A stretch of 8,194 nucleotides of DNA from Parvularcula sp. (GTDB taxonomy: Bacteria; Pseudomonadota; Alphaproteobacteria; Caulobacterales; Parvularculaceae). The stretch is taken from the NCBI GenBank assembly GCA_003506635.1, contig DNZB01000349.1, forward strand, positions 1 through 8,194, written 5' to 3'. Below the pieces are notes generated by a model. That model ran no database searches, was not told the origin of the DNA, and worked only from the letters and a program-made list of their open reading frames with translations. How positions within the stretch are numbered: position 1 is the stretch's first letter; the number at the start of each line of letters is the position of its first letter. The translations under genes were made by a program, and so were the position numbers. Below, in pieces: positions 1 through 7,673 of the stretch.

Positions 1-70
1 GAAAGCGCCCATTCCCGCCTTGCGCGCGCCGCCTCAAGATCGCCGCAACACTCCGCCTACGAACCAAATC

Positions 71-595
71 TCAATGCCTCGTCCAGTGAAGCGGCGCCGT
101 CGCATAGCCAAGGCTTTCCAGCGTCGCGGCGATATCAGCGCGCTCGGCCGCATCGGCGTCCGGTTCGCGGGCGAGGACCCAGAGATAGCGGCCGGAGGGC
201 TCGCCGACGATCGCGCGCGAATAATCCTCGTCAAGATCGACGATCCAGTAATCGCCCCAGAACGGGCCGAAGAAGCTGACCTTGAGTTTTGCATTGGTGG
301 CGGCGTCGGCGACCCTGGCGCGTCCTTCAGCGACGCGCGCGCGGGCGCCGTCGATTGCGCCGCATTCATTGCGAACGCCGATCAGTCCGTCCGTGCGCAT
401 CGTGTAGGTCGCGGTGACCGCTTCGCACGCTTTCTGGAAGGAGTTCGGATAGCGCGCGATTTCGTACCATGTGCCGAGATAGCGCTCGAGATCGACCGCG
501 GCGACGGTTTTGAGCGGCGGCTCAGGCGCGCGATTGACAGGCTGAGAGGCGCAAGCCGCAAGCGCAGCGGCGGTCAAGGCGATCACGAAGCGCAT
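71..595 (-). CDS. blc: Blc-like outer-membrane lipocalin (lipoprotein)
   Basis: This 174-residue protein is a bacterial lipocalin, an eight-stranded barrel that binds lipids or other hydrophobic molecules at the periplasmic face of the outer membrane. Seen: a short N-terminal signal ending in a lipobox Leu-Ala-Ala-Cys with Cys15 as lipidation site. Residue +2 is Ala rather than Asp, which suggests sorting to the outer membrane. The family signature [13 protein letters not shown] is at residues 41-53, and the Blc-type segment [16 protein letters not shown] is at 104-119, followed by YLWVLAREP near 137-145. Length matches Escherichia coli Blc (about 177). The ATG start at 595 has an excellent ribosome site AAGGAGG (603-609), 7 nt away. 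Two further cysteines (57 and 78) could form a disulfide; that is inference. The gene is divergent from panB and shares the 81-nt intergenic region with it. The physiological ligand cannot be read from sequence. Confidence 0.93.
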   Translation of the reverse strand: MRFVIALTAAALAACASQPVNRAPEPPLKTVAAVDLERYLGTWYEIARYPNSFQKACEAVTATYTMRTDGLIGVRNECGAIDGARARVAEGRARVADAATNAKLKVSFFGPFWGDYWIVDLDEDYSRAIVGEPSGRYLWVLAREPDADAAERADIAATLESLGYATAPLHWTRH

Positions 596-645
596 ATCGG
601 GTCCTCCTTGCGCGGGGCCATGTTTGTGCGCCGCAGCAGATGCTG

Positions 646-651
646 TAGACT
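646..651 (+). promoter_or_regulatory. Possible panB promoter -10 element
   Basis: TTGTGC at 624-629 and TAGACT at 646-651 are 16 bp apart, which would place the transcription start near 658 and give panB a leader of about 19 nt. The -10 lies inside a 9-bp palindrome GTAGACTAC (645-653). Both hexamers are imperfect, and the assignment rests only on spacing and position between two divergent genes. Confidence 0.35.
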
Positions 652-676
652 ACGTTTCAGCCAGGGAGTTGGTTTC

Positions 677-1516
677 ATGTCGGCGCAAGCGGCGAAAAAG
701 CGGATCACCACGGCGGACATCGCCGCGCGCAAGGGCGGCGAACCGATCGTCTGCCTGACGGCCTATGACGCGCCGACGGCGGCGATCCTTGATGATGTGT
801 GCGATCTCATCCTTGTCGGCGACTCCGCGGGCATGGTCGTCCATGGGCTCACCTCGACCGTCGGCGTCACCATGGAGATGATGATCCTGCACGCGCAGGC
901 GGTGATGCGCGGCGCGGAGCGTGCGCTCGTCGTCGTCGACATGCCGTTCGGCAGCTATGAAGCGTCGAAAGAGCAGGCGTTCGCCAACGCCGCGCGGCTG
1001 CTGAAGGAAACGGGCGCGCAGGGCGTAAAGCTCGAAAGCGGGCGCTATGCGGCGGAAACGATCCGCTTCCTTGTCGAACGCGGCGTGCCGGTGATGGGTC
1101 ATGTGGGCCTGCGCCCGCAGGCGATCAATGTCCTTGGCGCCTTCAAGGCGCGCGGGCGCACGACGGCGGAGCGCGCGGAAATTCTGGCCGAGGCGGAAGC
1201 GACCGCCGCGGCCGGCGCCTTCGCGGTCGTCGTCGAGGGTGTTTCGGAAGACCTCGCTCAGGAGGTGACGGAGCGCGTCAGGATCCCGACGATCGGCATC
1301 GGCGCCTCGTCGGCCTGCGACGGGCAGATCCTCGTCACGCAGGACATGCTCGGCCTTTTCGACTGGACGCCGAAATTCGTCAAACGCTATGCCGGGCTGC
1401 GCGGCGCGATCCGCGAGGCGGTCGAAACCTATGCGGGCGAAGTGCGGGGTCGCCGCTTCCCGGAGGCTGCGCAAGTCTACCGGCTCGACCCGCCAAAGCC
1501 GAAAAAACCCGCGTGA
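677..1516 (+). CDS. panB: 3-methyl-2-oxobutanoate hydroxymethyltransferase (ketopantoate hydroxymethyltransferase)
   Basis: PanB transfers a hydroxymethyl group from 5,10-methylenetetrahydrofolate to 2-oxoisovalerate, giving ketopantoate, the first committed step of pantothenate and CoA synthesis in the cytoplasm. The 279-residue product has the whole family pattern: [11 protein letters not shown] (47-57, metal ligand Asp49), [11 protein letters not shown] (85-95, metal ligand Asp88), VKLESG (117-122, Lys118 and Glu120), GHVGLRPQ (141-148), VVEGV with catalytic Glu187, IPTIGIGA (203-210) and CDGQILV (214-220). Roles are assigned by correspondence with Escherichia coli PanB Asp45, Asp84, Lys112, Glu114 and Glu181. 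I chose the ATG at 677 because AGGGAG (663-668) sits 8 nt upstream and the family begins there. An in-frame ATG at 620 would only add a basic non-family extension. panC is not adjacent, unlike in many bacteria. The C-terminus is Lys/Pro-rich. Confidence 0.97.
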   Translation: MSAQAAKKRITTADIAARKGGEPIVCLTAYDAPTAAILDDVCDLILVGDSAGMVVHGLTSTVGVTMEMMILHAQAVMRGAERALVVVDMPFGSYEASKEQAFANAARLLKETGAQGVKLESGRYAAETIRFLVERGVPVMGHVGLRPQAINVLGAFKARGRTTAERAEILAEAEATAAAGAFAVVVEGVSEDLAQEVTERVRIPTIGIGASSACDGQILVTQDMLGLFDWTPKFVKRYAGLRGAIREAVETYAGEVRGRRFPEAAQVYRLDPPKPKKPA

Positions 1517-1553
1517 CAAGGGAGCCTCGCCCTTCGTTGCGCGCCTTCCTAAA

Positions 1554-1612
1554 CGCCGCTAGAAGCGGCGCTGCCGCAATCCGGCCTTATCGCGCCTGCA
1601 TGAAAACAGGCG
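1554..1612 (+). other. Two small hairpins in the panB to YfgM-like gene spacer
   Basis: The 132-nt spacer holds a perfect 7-bp stem with a 3-nt loop (CGCCGCT at 1554-1560, AGCGGCG at 1564-1570) and a 6-bp stem with an 8-nt loop (CGCCTG at 1593-1598, CAGGCG at 1607-1612). Neither is followed by a run of T, so they are not convincing intrinsic terminators, although they could slow or partly end panB transcription. A weak promoter-like pair TTGCGC (1537-1542) and TAGAAG (1560-1565), 17 bp apart, also lies here and could start the downstream operon. Confidence 0.3.
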
Positions 1613-1648
1613 GATTTCGCGCCGCTCAACGACGAGTTCTGAACGCCC

Positions 1649-2467
1649 GTGACCACTGACGATCCAATTTTGCGCGAAGTCGATCAGGCCCTCGCTGAAG
1701 ACAATACGGCGCGCGAATTCCAGAAGCGCCTGCCGCTCATCCTCGGCGCGGCCGCGCTGACGATCGCCGGCGTCGGCGGATATCAGCTGTGGCGGTCGAA
1801 CCGCGACGCCGCCGCTGAAAAAGCCTCGATCGCCTATGAAGACGCGGCCAAGGCCGGCGACGGCGAAGCCGCCCGGAAGGCGTTTGAGGCGCTCGCAGGC
1901 GGCAAGGGCGGTTACGCCGCCATCGCCAGGATGCGCCTTGCCGGCGAGCAGGCCGCGCTGGGCGACACGGCCAAGGCGTTGGCGCTCTTTCGCGAGGTTT
2001 ACGCTTCAAGCGACGCCTCGAAGCGGGTGAAGGATCTTGCGCGCATACGCGCCGCCTATCTCGCGGCTGGCGAAGGGCGCGACGCCGTCATCAAGGATAT
2101 CGGCCCGCTCGAAGCCGATACGACGGCGCTTGGATATTATGCGCGCGAAATTCTCGGCCTCGCGGCGCTGCGGGCGGCGGATTACCAGACCGCTGAGACG
2201 ATGTTCCTGAAGGCCGCCGCGACGCTCGAAGCGCCGGAGCCGGTGCGCGCGCGCGCAAAGGAATTCGCCGCGCTCGCCGCCGCGGCCAAATCCGGCGCGG
2301 TTTTGCCCTCATTCGAGGCGAGCGCCAAATCCGACGTCGAAATCTTGAAGGAACAGCTTGAAGCTGCGGGTTCCGATCTCTCCTCGATCATCGCTCCGAA
2401 ATCGGCGGAAACGGCGCCCGCGGCTCTCGCCGCCGATCCTGACGCGCCCGCCGAGCCCAAAGAGTGA
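1649..2467 (+). CDS. YfgM-like membrane-anchored TPR protein
   Basis: This 272-residue protein has a short cytoplasmic head (1-27), one transmembrane segment (about 28-48, from LPLILG to YQLW), and a long Ala-rich helical region with tetratricopeptide-like repeats to about residue 215. It ends in a low-complexity Ala/Pro/Glu tail. That layout, together with its position just before bamB and der, matches the YfgM family (ancillary SecYEG translocon and YfgM-PpiD periplasmic chaperone partner in Escherichia coli). The exact role in alphaproteobacteria is less certain, and the repeat sequences are degenerate. The start is GTG at 1649. No strong ribosome site is visible; GACGAG at 1631-1636 is 12 nt away. 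The coding sequence stops 4 nt before bamB, so the two genes are almost certainly co-transcribed and translationally coupled. Confidence 0.85.
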   Translation: MTTDDPILREVDQALAEDNTAREFQKRLPLILGAAALTIAGVGGYQLWRSNRDAAAEKASIAYEDAAKAGDGEAARKAFEALAGGKGGYAAIARMRLAGEQAALGDTAKALALFREVYASSDASKRVKDLARIRAAYLAAGEGRDAVIKDIGPLEADTTALGYYAREILGLAALRAADYQTAETMFLKAAATLEAPEPVRARAKEFAALAAAAKSGAVLPSFEASAKSDVEILKEQLEAAGSDLSSIIAPKSAETAPAALAADPDAPAEPKE

Positions 2468-2471
2468 AGCG

Positions 2472-3881
2472 ATGAAATACTCCGCGCTTTTGGCCGCTTG
2501 TCTTTCGGCGGCGCTGCTGGCCGCCGGATGCTCGGGCGGCCCCGTCGGCGCGGTGGCCGGCGTTTTCAGCGGCGGCGATGACGATAAGGACAACAAGGAA
2601 GGCGAGGCGCCGGAAGAGGATAACCGCATCTCGATCCTCGCGCTTGAGGATACGATCGAGGCCGATCCGCGCTTTGCCGGCGCGACGATCGAATTGCCGC
2701 CTTCCTACGCCAACATCTCGTGGCCGACGCCCGGCGGGGAAGCCGATCACACGCTCCATCACCTGAGCGCGCCGGGCGCGCTTGACGTCATCTGGAAGGG
2801 CGACGTCGGCAAGGCGGCGGAACGCTCGCGCCTCACCTCGCCGCCCGTCGTCGCGGACGGTCGGCTTTACGTCATTGACGCCGAAGCGACCGTGTCGGCG
2901 ATCAATGTCGAGGACGGCAAGGAAATCTGGAGCAAGGAGCTCGCGCCCCGCATCAAGGAAAAATTCCGGGTGCGCGAGATCATGAACCGCACCAAGGCGG
3001 CCGAACGCGGCTTCGGCGGCGGCGTTTCCTTCGACGAGGGAAAGCTTTTCGTCACGTCAGGATTCGGGTTCGTCGCGGCGCTTAACTCTGAAACCGGCGA
3101 AGAGCTTTGGCGGTATGACGCCGGCGCGCCGGTCAGGACGCCGCCGACAGCCTATCGCGGCAGCGTCTACTTCGTGACGAACGTCAACGAAATGGTCGCG
3201 CTGAAACAGGACACCGGCGAGCGCGAATGGAATTTCCAGTCGTTTGAAGAAGCGGCGCGCATTCTTTCGGCGGCGAGCCCCGCGGCGGCGGGCGACCTGA
3301 TCGTCGCGCCGTTTTCATCCGGCGAAGTCGTGGCGTTTCTTGCGGGCTCCGGGCGGCCCGTCTGGAACGACACGCTCGCGCGCAACACGCAGATCACGGC
3401 TTTGTCGGCGCTCAATGACATCGCCGGCGCCCCGGTCATCGACCGCGGGCTCGTCTATGCGGTCAGTCATGCCGGGCGTCTCGTCGCCATCGACATCCGC
3501 AGCGGTCAGCGAGTCTGGGAAGCGCCGATCGCGAGCTTGCAGATGCCCTGGGTCGCGGGCGACTATATTTTCGTCGTGTCGATCGACGCGCAGCTCGTCT
3601 GTCTTTCGCGCGCCGACGGCGCGATCGTCTGGGTGTCGCAGCTCAGGCGCTACGACAATGAAAAGAAGCGCAAGGGCCGCATCTCGTGGTCGGGACCCGT
3701 GCTCGCCGGCGAACATCTCATCCTCGTGTCGTCCGACGGGCGTCTTGCGAAAATTTCGCCGCAGGACGGATCTCTCGTCGCAACGAAGAAGATCGACGAA
3801 GGCTCGGTCGTCTCGCCGATCGTCGCCGACGAAAAGATTTTCGTTCTGACGCAGAACGGCAAGCTCTACGCGTTCAGATAG
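2472..3881 (+). CDS. bamB: Outer-membrane protein assembly factor BamB (PQQ-like beta-propeller lipoprotein)
   Basis: BamB is the propeller lipoprotein of the BAM complex, which folds beta-barrel proteins into the outer membrane. The 469-residue product starts with a lipoprotein signal ending in LLAAGC (lipidated Cys20). An acidic, Gly-rich linker (about 33-51) follows, then regular beta-propeller repeats. Each repeat ends in a PQQ-type motif of the form xALxxxTGxxxW, seen at 142-153, 202-213, 242-253, 287-298, 338-349, 376-387 and a degenerate one at 426-437. The N-terminal DVIWKGDV (105-112) and C-terminal GKLYAFR close the ring, giving eight blades. It is longer than Escherichia coli BamB (392), partly because of the N-terminal extension and linker. 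The start is ATG 2472, 4 nt after the upstream stop; AAAGAG (2459-2464) inside that gene's end is the likely ribosome site. A longer in-frame opening upstream lacks a signal peptide and was not used. Confidence 0.93.
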   Translation: MKYSALLAACLSAALLAAGCSGGPVGAVAGVFSGGDDDKDNKEGEAPEEDNRISILALEDTIEADPRFAGATIELPPSYANISWPTPGGEADHTLHHLSAPGALDVIWKGDVGKAAERSRLTSPPVVADGRLYVIDAEATVSAINVEDGKEIWSKELAPRIKEKFRVREIMNRTKAAERGFGGGVSFDEGKLFVTSGFGFVAALNSETGEELWRYDAGAPVRTPPTAYRGSVYFVTNVNEMVALKQDTGEREWNFQSFEEAARILSAASPAAAGDLIVAPFSSGEVVAFLAGSGRPVWNDTLARNTQITALSALNDIAGAPVIDRGLVYAVSHAGRLVAIDIRSGQRVWEAPIASLQMPWVAGDYIFVVSIDAQLVCLSRADGAIVWVSQLRRYDNEKKRKGRISWSGPVLAGEHLILVSSDGRLAKISPQDGSLVATKKIDEGSVVSPIVADEKIFVLTQNGKLYAFR

Positions 3882-3901
3882 CGCGCCATGCCGCCGCGAT
3901 C

Positions 3902-5272
3902 ATGACGCCGAAGATCGCCATCGTCGGACGCCCGAACGTCGGCAAGTCGACGCTGTTCAACCGCCTCGCCGGCAAGCGTCTCGCAATCGTCGACGACACG
4001 CCCGGCGTCACGCGCGACCGGCGCGAGACGGATGCGCGTCTCGGCGATCTCGATTTCACGCTGATCGACACGCCGGGCCTTGAAGAAGCGCCGGAAGAAG
4101 CGCTCGAAGGGCGCATGCGCCAGCAGACCGACAAGGCGATCGCGGAATCCGCGGCGGTCATGTTCCTGATCGACGCGCGCGCCGGCGTCACGCCGCTCGA
4201 CCAACGCTTCGCGCAGATTTTGAGAAAGAGCGGCAAGCCGGTCATCCTCGTCGCCAACAAGACCGAAGGCGCCGCGAGCGAAGCCGGCGTCCTCGACGCC
4301 TGGTCTTTGGCGCTCGGCGAGCCGATTCCGGTGTCAGCCGAGCACGGGCAAGGGCTCGGCGATCTTTATCGCGCGCTTCGCCCGCATCTTGCGAAGGCCA
4401 GGGACGCAGACGACGCCAGCGAGGAAGAAGAAGGCTGGGACAGCCCGCTGAAGCCGCTGCGCGTCGCGATTGTCGGGCGTCCGAACGCCGGGAAGTCGAC
4501 GCTCGTCAATCGCCTCCTCGGCGAGGACCGGATGCTGACCGGACCTGAAGCCGGCGTCACGCGCGATGCGATCTCGATCGAGTGGAAATGGACAGCGCCC
4601 GATCGCGACTGGCCGGTGAAGCTGTTCGACACAGCCGGCCTGCGCAAGAAAGCCAGGGTTCAGTCGAAACTTGAAAAGCTCTCGGTCGCAGACACGCTGC
4701 GCGCGATCCAGTTCGCGGAGGTCGTCGTCCTCCTCGTCGACGCCGAAACGCCGCTTGAAAAGCAGGACATGCAGATCGCCGATCTTGTCCTGCGCGAAGG
4801 CCGTGCGCTCGTCATCGCCGTCAACAAATGGGACCTCATCGAGGACAAGAACGCCGCATCGCTCGCCATCCGCGAAATCGCCGAGTTCGGCCTGGCGCAA
4901 GCGCCGCGCACGCCGCTTGTCTTCTTGTCGGCGGAGACAGGGCGCGGCGTCGACAAGCTGATGCCCGCGGTGACGAAGGTCTATGTCGACTGGAACGCGC
5001 GCGTGAAAACGCCCGATCTCAACGCATGGATGAAAGGCGCGGTCGAACGCCATCCCCCGCCCGCTGTCGCGGGCCAGCGCATCAAGCTGCGCTACATCAC
5101 GCAGACGAAAACGCGCCCGCCGACTTTTGTCGCGAAATGCACGCGCGCCGAAGACGTGCCGGCGGCCTATAGACGCTATCTCGTCAACGGGATTCGCGAG
5201 GCGTTCGATCTATGGGGCGTGCCGGTCAGGCTTATTCTCGACAAGCCTGATAATCCGTATGCGGACGATTAG
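3902..5272 (+). CDS. der: Ribosome assembly GTPase Der (EngA)
   Basis: Der is an essential tandem GTPase needed for 50S ribosomal subunit maturation. The 456-residue product has first G domain motifs GRPNVGKS (9-16), GVTRD (35-39), DTPG (56-59), NKTE (119-122) and SAEHG (145-149). An acidic linker follows (about 168-178). The second G domain has GRPNAGKS (192-199), GVTRD (218-222), DTAG (243-246), NKWD (308-311) and SAETG (343-347). A C-terminal KH-like domain covers about 365-450. The G4 motif of domain 1 ends in Glu instead of the usual Asp, a variant I recall from other alphaproteobacterial Der proteins. The start ATG is 20 nt after bamB and has no evident Shine-Dalgarno, so coupling to upstream translation is likely. 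The stop overlaps the convergent dehydrogenase gene by 4 bp. The in-frame extension upstream of 3902 runs through bamB and is not real. Confidence 0.97.
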   Translation: MTPKIAIVGRPNVGKSTLFNRLAGKRLAIVDDTPGVTRDRRETDARLGDLDFTLIDTPGLEEAPEEALEGRMRQQTDKAIAESAAVMFLIDARAGVTPLDQRFAQILRKSGKPVILVANKTEGAASEAGVLDAWSLALGEPIPVSAEHGQGLGDLYRALRPHLAKARDADDASEEEEGWDSPLKPLRVAIVGRPNAGKSTLVNRLLGEDRMLTGPEAGVTRDAISIEWKWTAPDRDWPVKLFDTAGLRKKARVQSKLEKLSVADTLRAIQFAEVVVLLVDAETPLEKQDMQIADLVLREGRALVIAVNKWDLIEDKNAASLAIREIAEFGLAQAPRTPLVFLSAETGRGVDKLMPAVTKVYVDWNARVKTPDLNAWMKGAVERHPPPAVAGQRIKLRYITQTKTRPPTFVAKCTRAEDVPAAYRRYLVNGIREAFDLWGVPVRLILDKPDNPYADD

Positions 5273-5979
5273 GCGCATTTCAACCTCTCCGCGATTCCGT
5301 CATAGCTGCGCGACGCGGCCAGGAGGATCAGCGGCGCGATCGCCGAAGGATCGGGCAGGGTCAGCGCATTTTCGCCGGGCATGGCGGTCGCGCGCATTTT
5401 AGTGCGCATCGCGCCGGGATCGATCAGCGCGACGCGAACGCCGGTGATCTTCATTTCCTCGGCGTAGGTTCGGGCGAGCATTTCGAGCGCGGCCTTCGAC
5501 GCGGCGTAAGCCCCCCAGAACGGCTTTGCGACCTCGCCGCCGGCGCGCGAGGTCATGACAAGGACGCGCGCCGCCGCGCTGGCGCGCAAATAAGGATCGA
5601 GCGCGCGCAGAAGGCGCCAATTCGCTTCGACATTGACGTCGAAAACCTGCCGCCACATCTTCGGCGCGATGTCGGGAACGGGCGCCAGCTCGCCGAGAAC
5701 GCCGGCGTTCAGAACCAGAATGTCGATGCGTCCGAAGCGCTGGCCGATCGCGGGGCCGAGCTGGTCGATCGACGCGAAGTCGGAAAGATCGGCGGGGATC
5801 AGCGTCGCCTTTCCGCCCGCGCGGCGAATCTCGTCGTCCGTCTCTTCAAGTCCGCCGACCGTGCGGGCGAGCAGGATGACATGCGCCCCCGCGGCGCCGA
5901 GCGCGACGGCGGCGGCGCGCCCGATCCCGCGCGAGGCGCCGGTGACGAGCGCGATTTTGCCGGTAAATTCCGAAGACAA
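5269..5979 (-). CDS. Short-chain dehydrogenase/reductase, YciK-like
   Basis: This is a classical SDR oxidoreductase of 236 residues using NAD(P)H. Seen: the Rossmann loop TGASRGIG (13-20), an acidic residue in the adenine-site motif ADLSD (63-67), NAG (91-93), catalytic Ser144 in VMTSRAG, the active-site pair Tyr158 and Lys162 in GAYAASK, and PG at 188-189. The segments [18 protein letters not shown] and [13 protein letters not shown] resemble Escherichia coli YciK. The substrate is unknown. Arg40 in LLART after strand 2 hints at NADP preference, which is inference. The start is TTG at 5979. A stop codon lies three codons upstream in frame, and GGAG (5989-5992) gives a 9-nt spacing, so TTG is the only good start. 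It lies 6 nt downstream of the pirin gene and is probably translationally coupled to it. The 3' end overlaps der by 4 bp, tail to tail. Confidence 0.92.
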   Translation of the reverse strand: MSSEFTGKIALVTGASRGIGRAAAVALGAAGAHVILLARTVGGLEETDDEIRRAGGKATLIPADLSDFASIDQLGPAIGQRFGRIDILVLNAGVLGELAPVPDIAPKMWRQVFDVNVEANWRLLRALDPYLRASAAARVLVMTSRAGGEVAKPFWGAYAASKAALEMLARTYAEEMKITGVRVALIDPGAMRTKMRATAMPGENALTLPDPSAIAPLILLAASRSYDGIAERLKCA

Positions 5980-5985
5980 ATCAAT

Positions 5986-6879
5986 TTACTCCGTAGGCAG
6001 AGGAATGTGCTCGGTTTCGCCGGGAGGCAGCGCGAAGGTCGTCGCCGCGAAGCCCCCGGCGGCCGACGCCGCCCAGTCGCGCTTCGCCTGTTCAAGGCGT
6101 TCGGCCGACGACGCGACAAAATTCCACCAGAGAAGCCGCGGTCCAAGGGGCGCGCCGCCGAGGAGCATGGCGCGCATCGGCGCCGAAGCGACGAGGCGCG
6201 GATCAGCGCCCGGCTTGAAGACGATCATCCGCCCGCGTTCGTGACGCGCGCCGTCCGCCATGGCGGCGCCGGAGAGAATGTAGAGCGCGCGCTCCTCATA
6301 TTCGTCCGGCAGGGAAAAGGCGGCGCCCTCTTCCGCCTCGATCGCGACATAGAACGTCGGCGAATGGATCTTGACCGGCGAGACGCGCCCGAAGGCTTCG
6401 CCCGCGATAAGGCGCGCGCGCATCCCGCCCTGCTCGAACACCGGCAAGGTCGCCGCGGGATGGTGGTGGAACGAGGGTTCGATCTCGGCGGCGTCCGCGG
6501 GCAGCGCGACCCAGCTTTGAACGCCGTGAAGCCGCTGGCCGCGCGCGCGCGGGCCGGCGTCCGTGCGTTCCGAATGCGCGATCCCGCGTCCCGCCGTCAT
6601 CCAGTTGACGTCGCCGGGCCGTATCGCCTGGTCGAAACCGAGGCTGTCCTTGTGGCGCAGCTCGCCGTCGAAAAGATAGGTGACGGTCGCCAGGCCGATA
6701 TGCGGATGCGGGCGCACATCGACGCCCTTGCCCGGGGGAAAATCCGCGGGACCCATTTCATCGAAGAAGACGAAAGGCCCGACCATGCGACGATTCGCGT
6801 AAGGCAGGACCCGGGCGACCTCAAAACCGCCGAGGTCGCGGCGGCGCGGCTCAATGATCATCTCGATCGCGTCGGTCAT
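5986..6879 (-). CDS. Pirin-family bicupin protein
   Basis: Pirins are two-domain cupin proteins that bind one metal, usually iron, in the N-terminal cupin. Some, such as Escherichia coli YhhW, oxidise quercetin; others modulate protein partners. The 297-residue product has the metal-binding set His58 and His60 (in RPHPHIGLATVTYLF), and His102 and Glu104 (in GRGIAHSE), matching YhhW His57, His59, His101 and Glu103. It also has the family blocks GPFVFFDEMGP (34-44) and HGVQSWVALP (118-127). The C-terminal pirin domain covers roughly 170-275 and includes SPTFYVAIEAEEG and LYILSG. The gene is full length. The ATG at 6879 follows tetR by 31 nt with only a weak GGTGG as ribosome site. Catalytic activity cannot be assumed from the fold. 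Its neighbours suggest a TetR-controlled unit for redox or aromatic-compound stress, but no substrate is indicated. Confidence 0.93.
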   Translation of the reverse strand: MTDAIEMIIEPRRRDLGGFEVARVLPYANRRMVGPFVFFDEMGPADFPPGKGVDVRPHPHIGLATVTYLFDGELRHKDSLGFDQAIRPGDVNWMTAGRGIAHSERTDAGPRARGQRLHGVQSWVALPADAAEIEPSFHHHPAATLPVFEQGGMRARLIAGEAFGRVSPVKIHSPTFYVAIEAEEGAAFSLPDEYEERALYILSGAAMADGARHERGRMIVFKPGADPRLVASAPMRAMLLGGAPLGPRLLWWNFVASSAERLEQAKRDWAASAAGGFAATTFALPPGETEHIPLPTE

Positions 6880-6910
6880 GCCGCCACCATGGCGGCCCGC
6901 GCGCTAGGGA

Positions 6911-7588
6911 TCAATCGGCCGATACGATGCGGCGCGCGAGCGTTCGAATATGCGTTTCCGCCGTCGCCAGCGCTGGATTGTCCGGGGGCCCCATGCCGAT
7001 GAAAAGCTTCACGCCTTCTTCGAGGCTGAACAGCTGCAACACGATTTCGCGCACGCGCGTCTCGTCCGCGTCGGGACGCGCGGCGCGGACCAGGAAATAG
7101 ATGAAACGCCCGATCGGCCGGTAAAGCTTGCGGATCAGTTCTTTCGCCTCCGGCCCGCTCGCTGCAAAGCCCCACACGTGAAAAAAGAGCGCGTGCGACG
7201 AGCGCGCGTTGGAGACGTAAAACGTCAGGACATTGAGAAGAATATCGAGCGGGGCGTCCCGATCCCTTTCGAATTGCTTGATGTGCTCCTCGATATAGTC
7301 GGCGAGCGCTTCGCACAGCACCGCCTCGATCAGTGCGCGTTTGGTTCCGAAATAATAATTGACGTTCCCGACCGCGACGCCCGCCTCGTCCGCCACCTTG
7401 CGCAAGGAAAGCCCGGCATGGCCGTCGCGGAGGAAGACGCGGCGGCCGGCCGCCAGGATCTGGCCGATCGTGGAGGCGGCTTTGGCCGATCGCCCGTCCG
7501 TCAGCGCGACGCTGGGGCGATGGGTGCGTTGCTGGGCGAGATAGGATTCGATTTCGGCAATCGCCCTTTGCTTGGCATCCTCGCCCAC
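6911..7588 (-). CDS. TetR/AcrR-family transcriptional regulator
   Basis: This 225-residue protein is a TetR-type repressor. The DNA-binding domain is clear: helix 1 (ILAAGRRVFLRDG, about 44-56), then LSLRKVADEAGVAVGNVNYYFGTK (60-83, given here as the helix-turn-helix core), the typical signature of the family. About 35 residues precede helix 1, somewhat long. The C-terminal ligand and dimer domain (about 95-220) is not recognisable to a specific ligand class. The start is GTG at 7588 with GAGG (7596-7599) 7 nt upstream; no better start precedes the helix-turn-helix. It is the first gene of a minus-strand unit with the pirin and SDR genes, so it likely controls its own operon. It may also control the divergent small-RNA promoter, where a 14-bp inverted repeat lies at 7649-7662. 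Confidence 0.93.
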   Translation of the reverse strand: MGEDAKQRAIAEIESYLAQQRTHRPSVALTDGRSAKAASTIGQILAAGRRVFLRDGHAGLSLRKVADEAGVAVGNVNYYFGTKRALIEAVLCEALADYIEEHIKQFERDRDAPLDILLNVLTFYVSNARSSHALFFHVWGFAASGPEAKELIRKLYRPIGRFIYFLVRAARPDADETRVREIVLQLFSLEEGVKLFIGMGPPDNPALATAETHIRTLARRIVSAD

Positions 7589-7604
7589 GGTGTGGCCTCA
7601 CGCT

Positions 7605-7617
7605 GTTACAACCTAAC
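7605..7617. promoter_or_regulatory. Inverted repeat GTTA-N5-TAAC upstream of tetR
   Basis: A 13-bp interrupted palindrome (GTTA at 7605-7608, TAAC at 7614-7617) lies 17-29 nt upstream of the tetR start codon. This is a usual place for an autoregulatory operator or a promoter core on the minus strand. The arms are only 4 bp, so chance is possible. I could not place a convincing -35/-10 pair for tetR. Confidence 0.25.
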
Positions 7618-7638
7618 GAAAAGTTGATCGAGTTCGGC

Positions 7639-7667
7639 TTGACCCGCAAGAACCCCGGTTCTAAATC
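7639..7667 (+). promoter_or_regulatory. Sigma-70-type promoter for the putative small RNA
   Basis: TTGACC (7639-7644) and TAAATC (7662-7667) are separated by exactly 17 bp and point towards the strong terminator at 7795-7832. They match the housekeeping consensus better than any other pair I found in the window. Transcription would start near 7673-7675. A perfect inverted repeat sits in the spacer and touches the -10, suggesting that a protein can block or remodel this promoter. Confidence 0.5.
7649..7662. promoter_or_regulatory. Candidate operator, perfect 14-bp inverted repeat
   Basis: AGAACC-CC-GGTTCT (7649-7662) is a perfect dyad with 6-bp arms and a 2-bp centre, located between the -35 and -10 of the plus-strand promoter. 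A further GGTTCT half-site is at 7710-7715. The neighbouring TetR-family protein is the natural candidate ligand, but other regulators are possible. Confidence 0.4.
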
Positions 7668-7673
7668 GCGGAT

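Noticed and set aside
1..70. Possible start of another minus-strand gene (ATG at 12-10 after AAGGCGGGA)
   Set aside because: Only four codons would lie in the window, which is too little to support a gene.
620..676. Upstream in-frame ATG (620) as panB start
   Set aside because: It would add 19 basic, Cys/Arg-rich residues foreign to the family, and it would put the AGGGAG ribosome site and the likely promoter inside the gene.
650..1519. Long minus-strand open frame (289 codons) opposite panB
   Set aside because: It is an antisense shadow of a clearly conserved gene in GC-rich DNA; its Arg/Asp-rich product resembles no family I know.
1517..1620. Rho-independent terminator after panB
   Set aside because: The hairpins at 1518-1534, 1554-1570 and 1593-1612 lack a following T run.
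4334..5053. Minus-strand open frame of 239 codons opposite der
   Set aside because: Shadow of the highly conserved GTPase gene; no start context or family resemblance.
5881..7002. Plus-strand open frame of 373 codons opposite the pirin gene
   Set aside because: Shadow of the pirin coding sequence; the product is rich in Arg and Ala with no domain, while the minus strand encodes a full pirin with its metal ligands.
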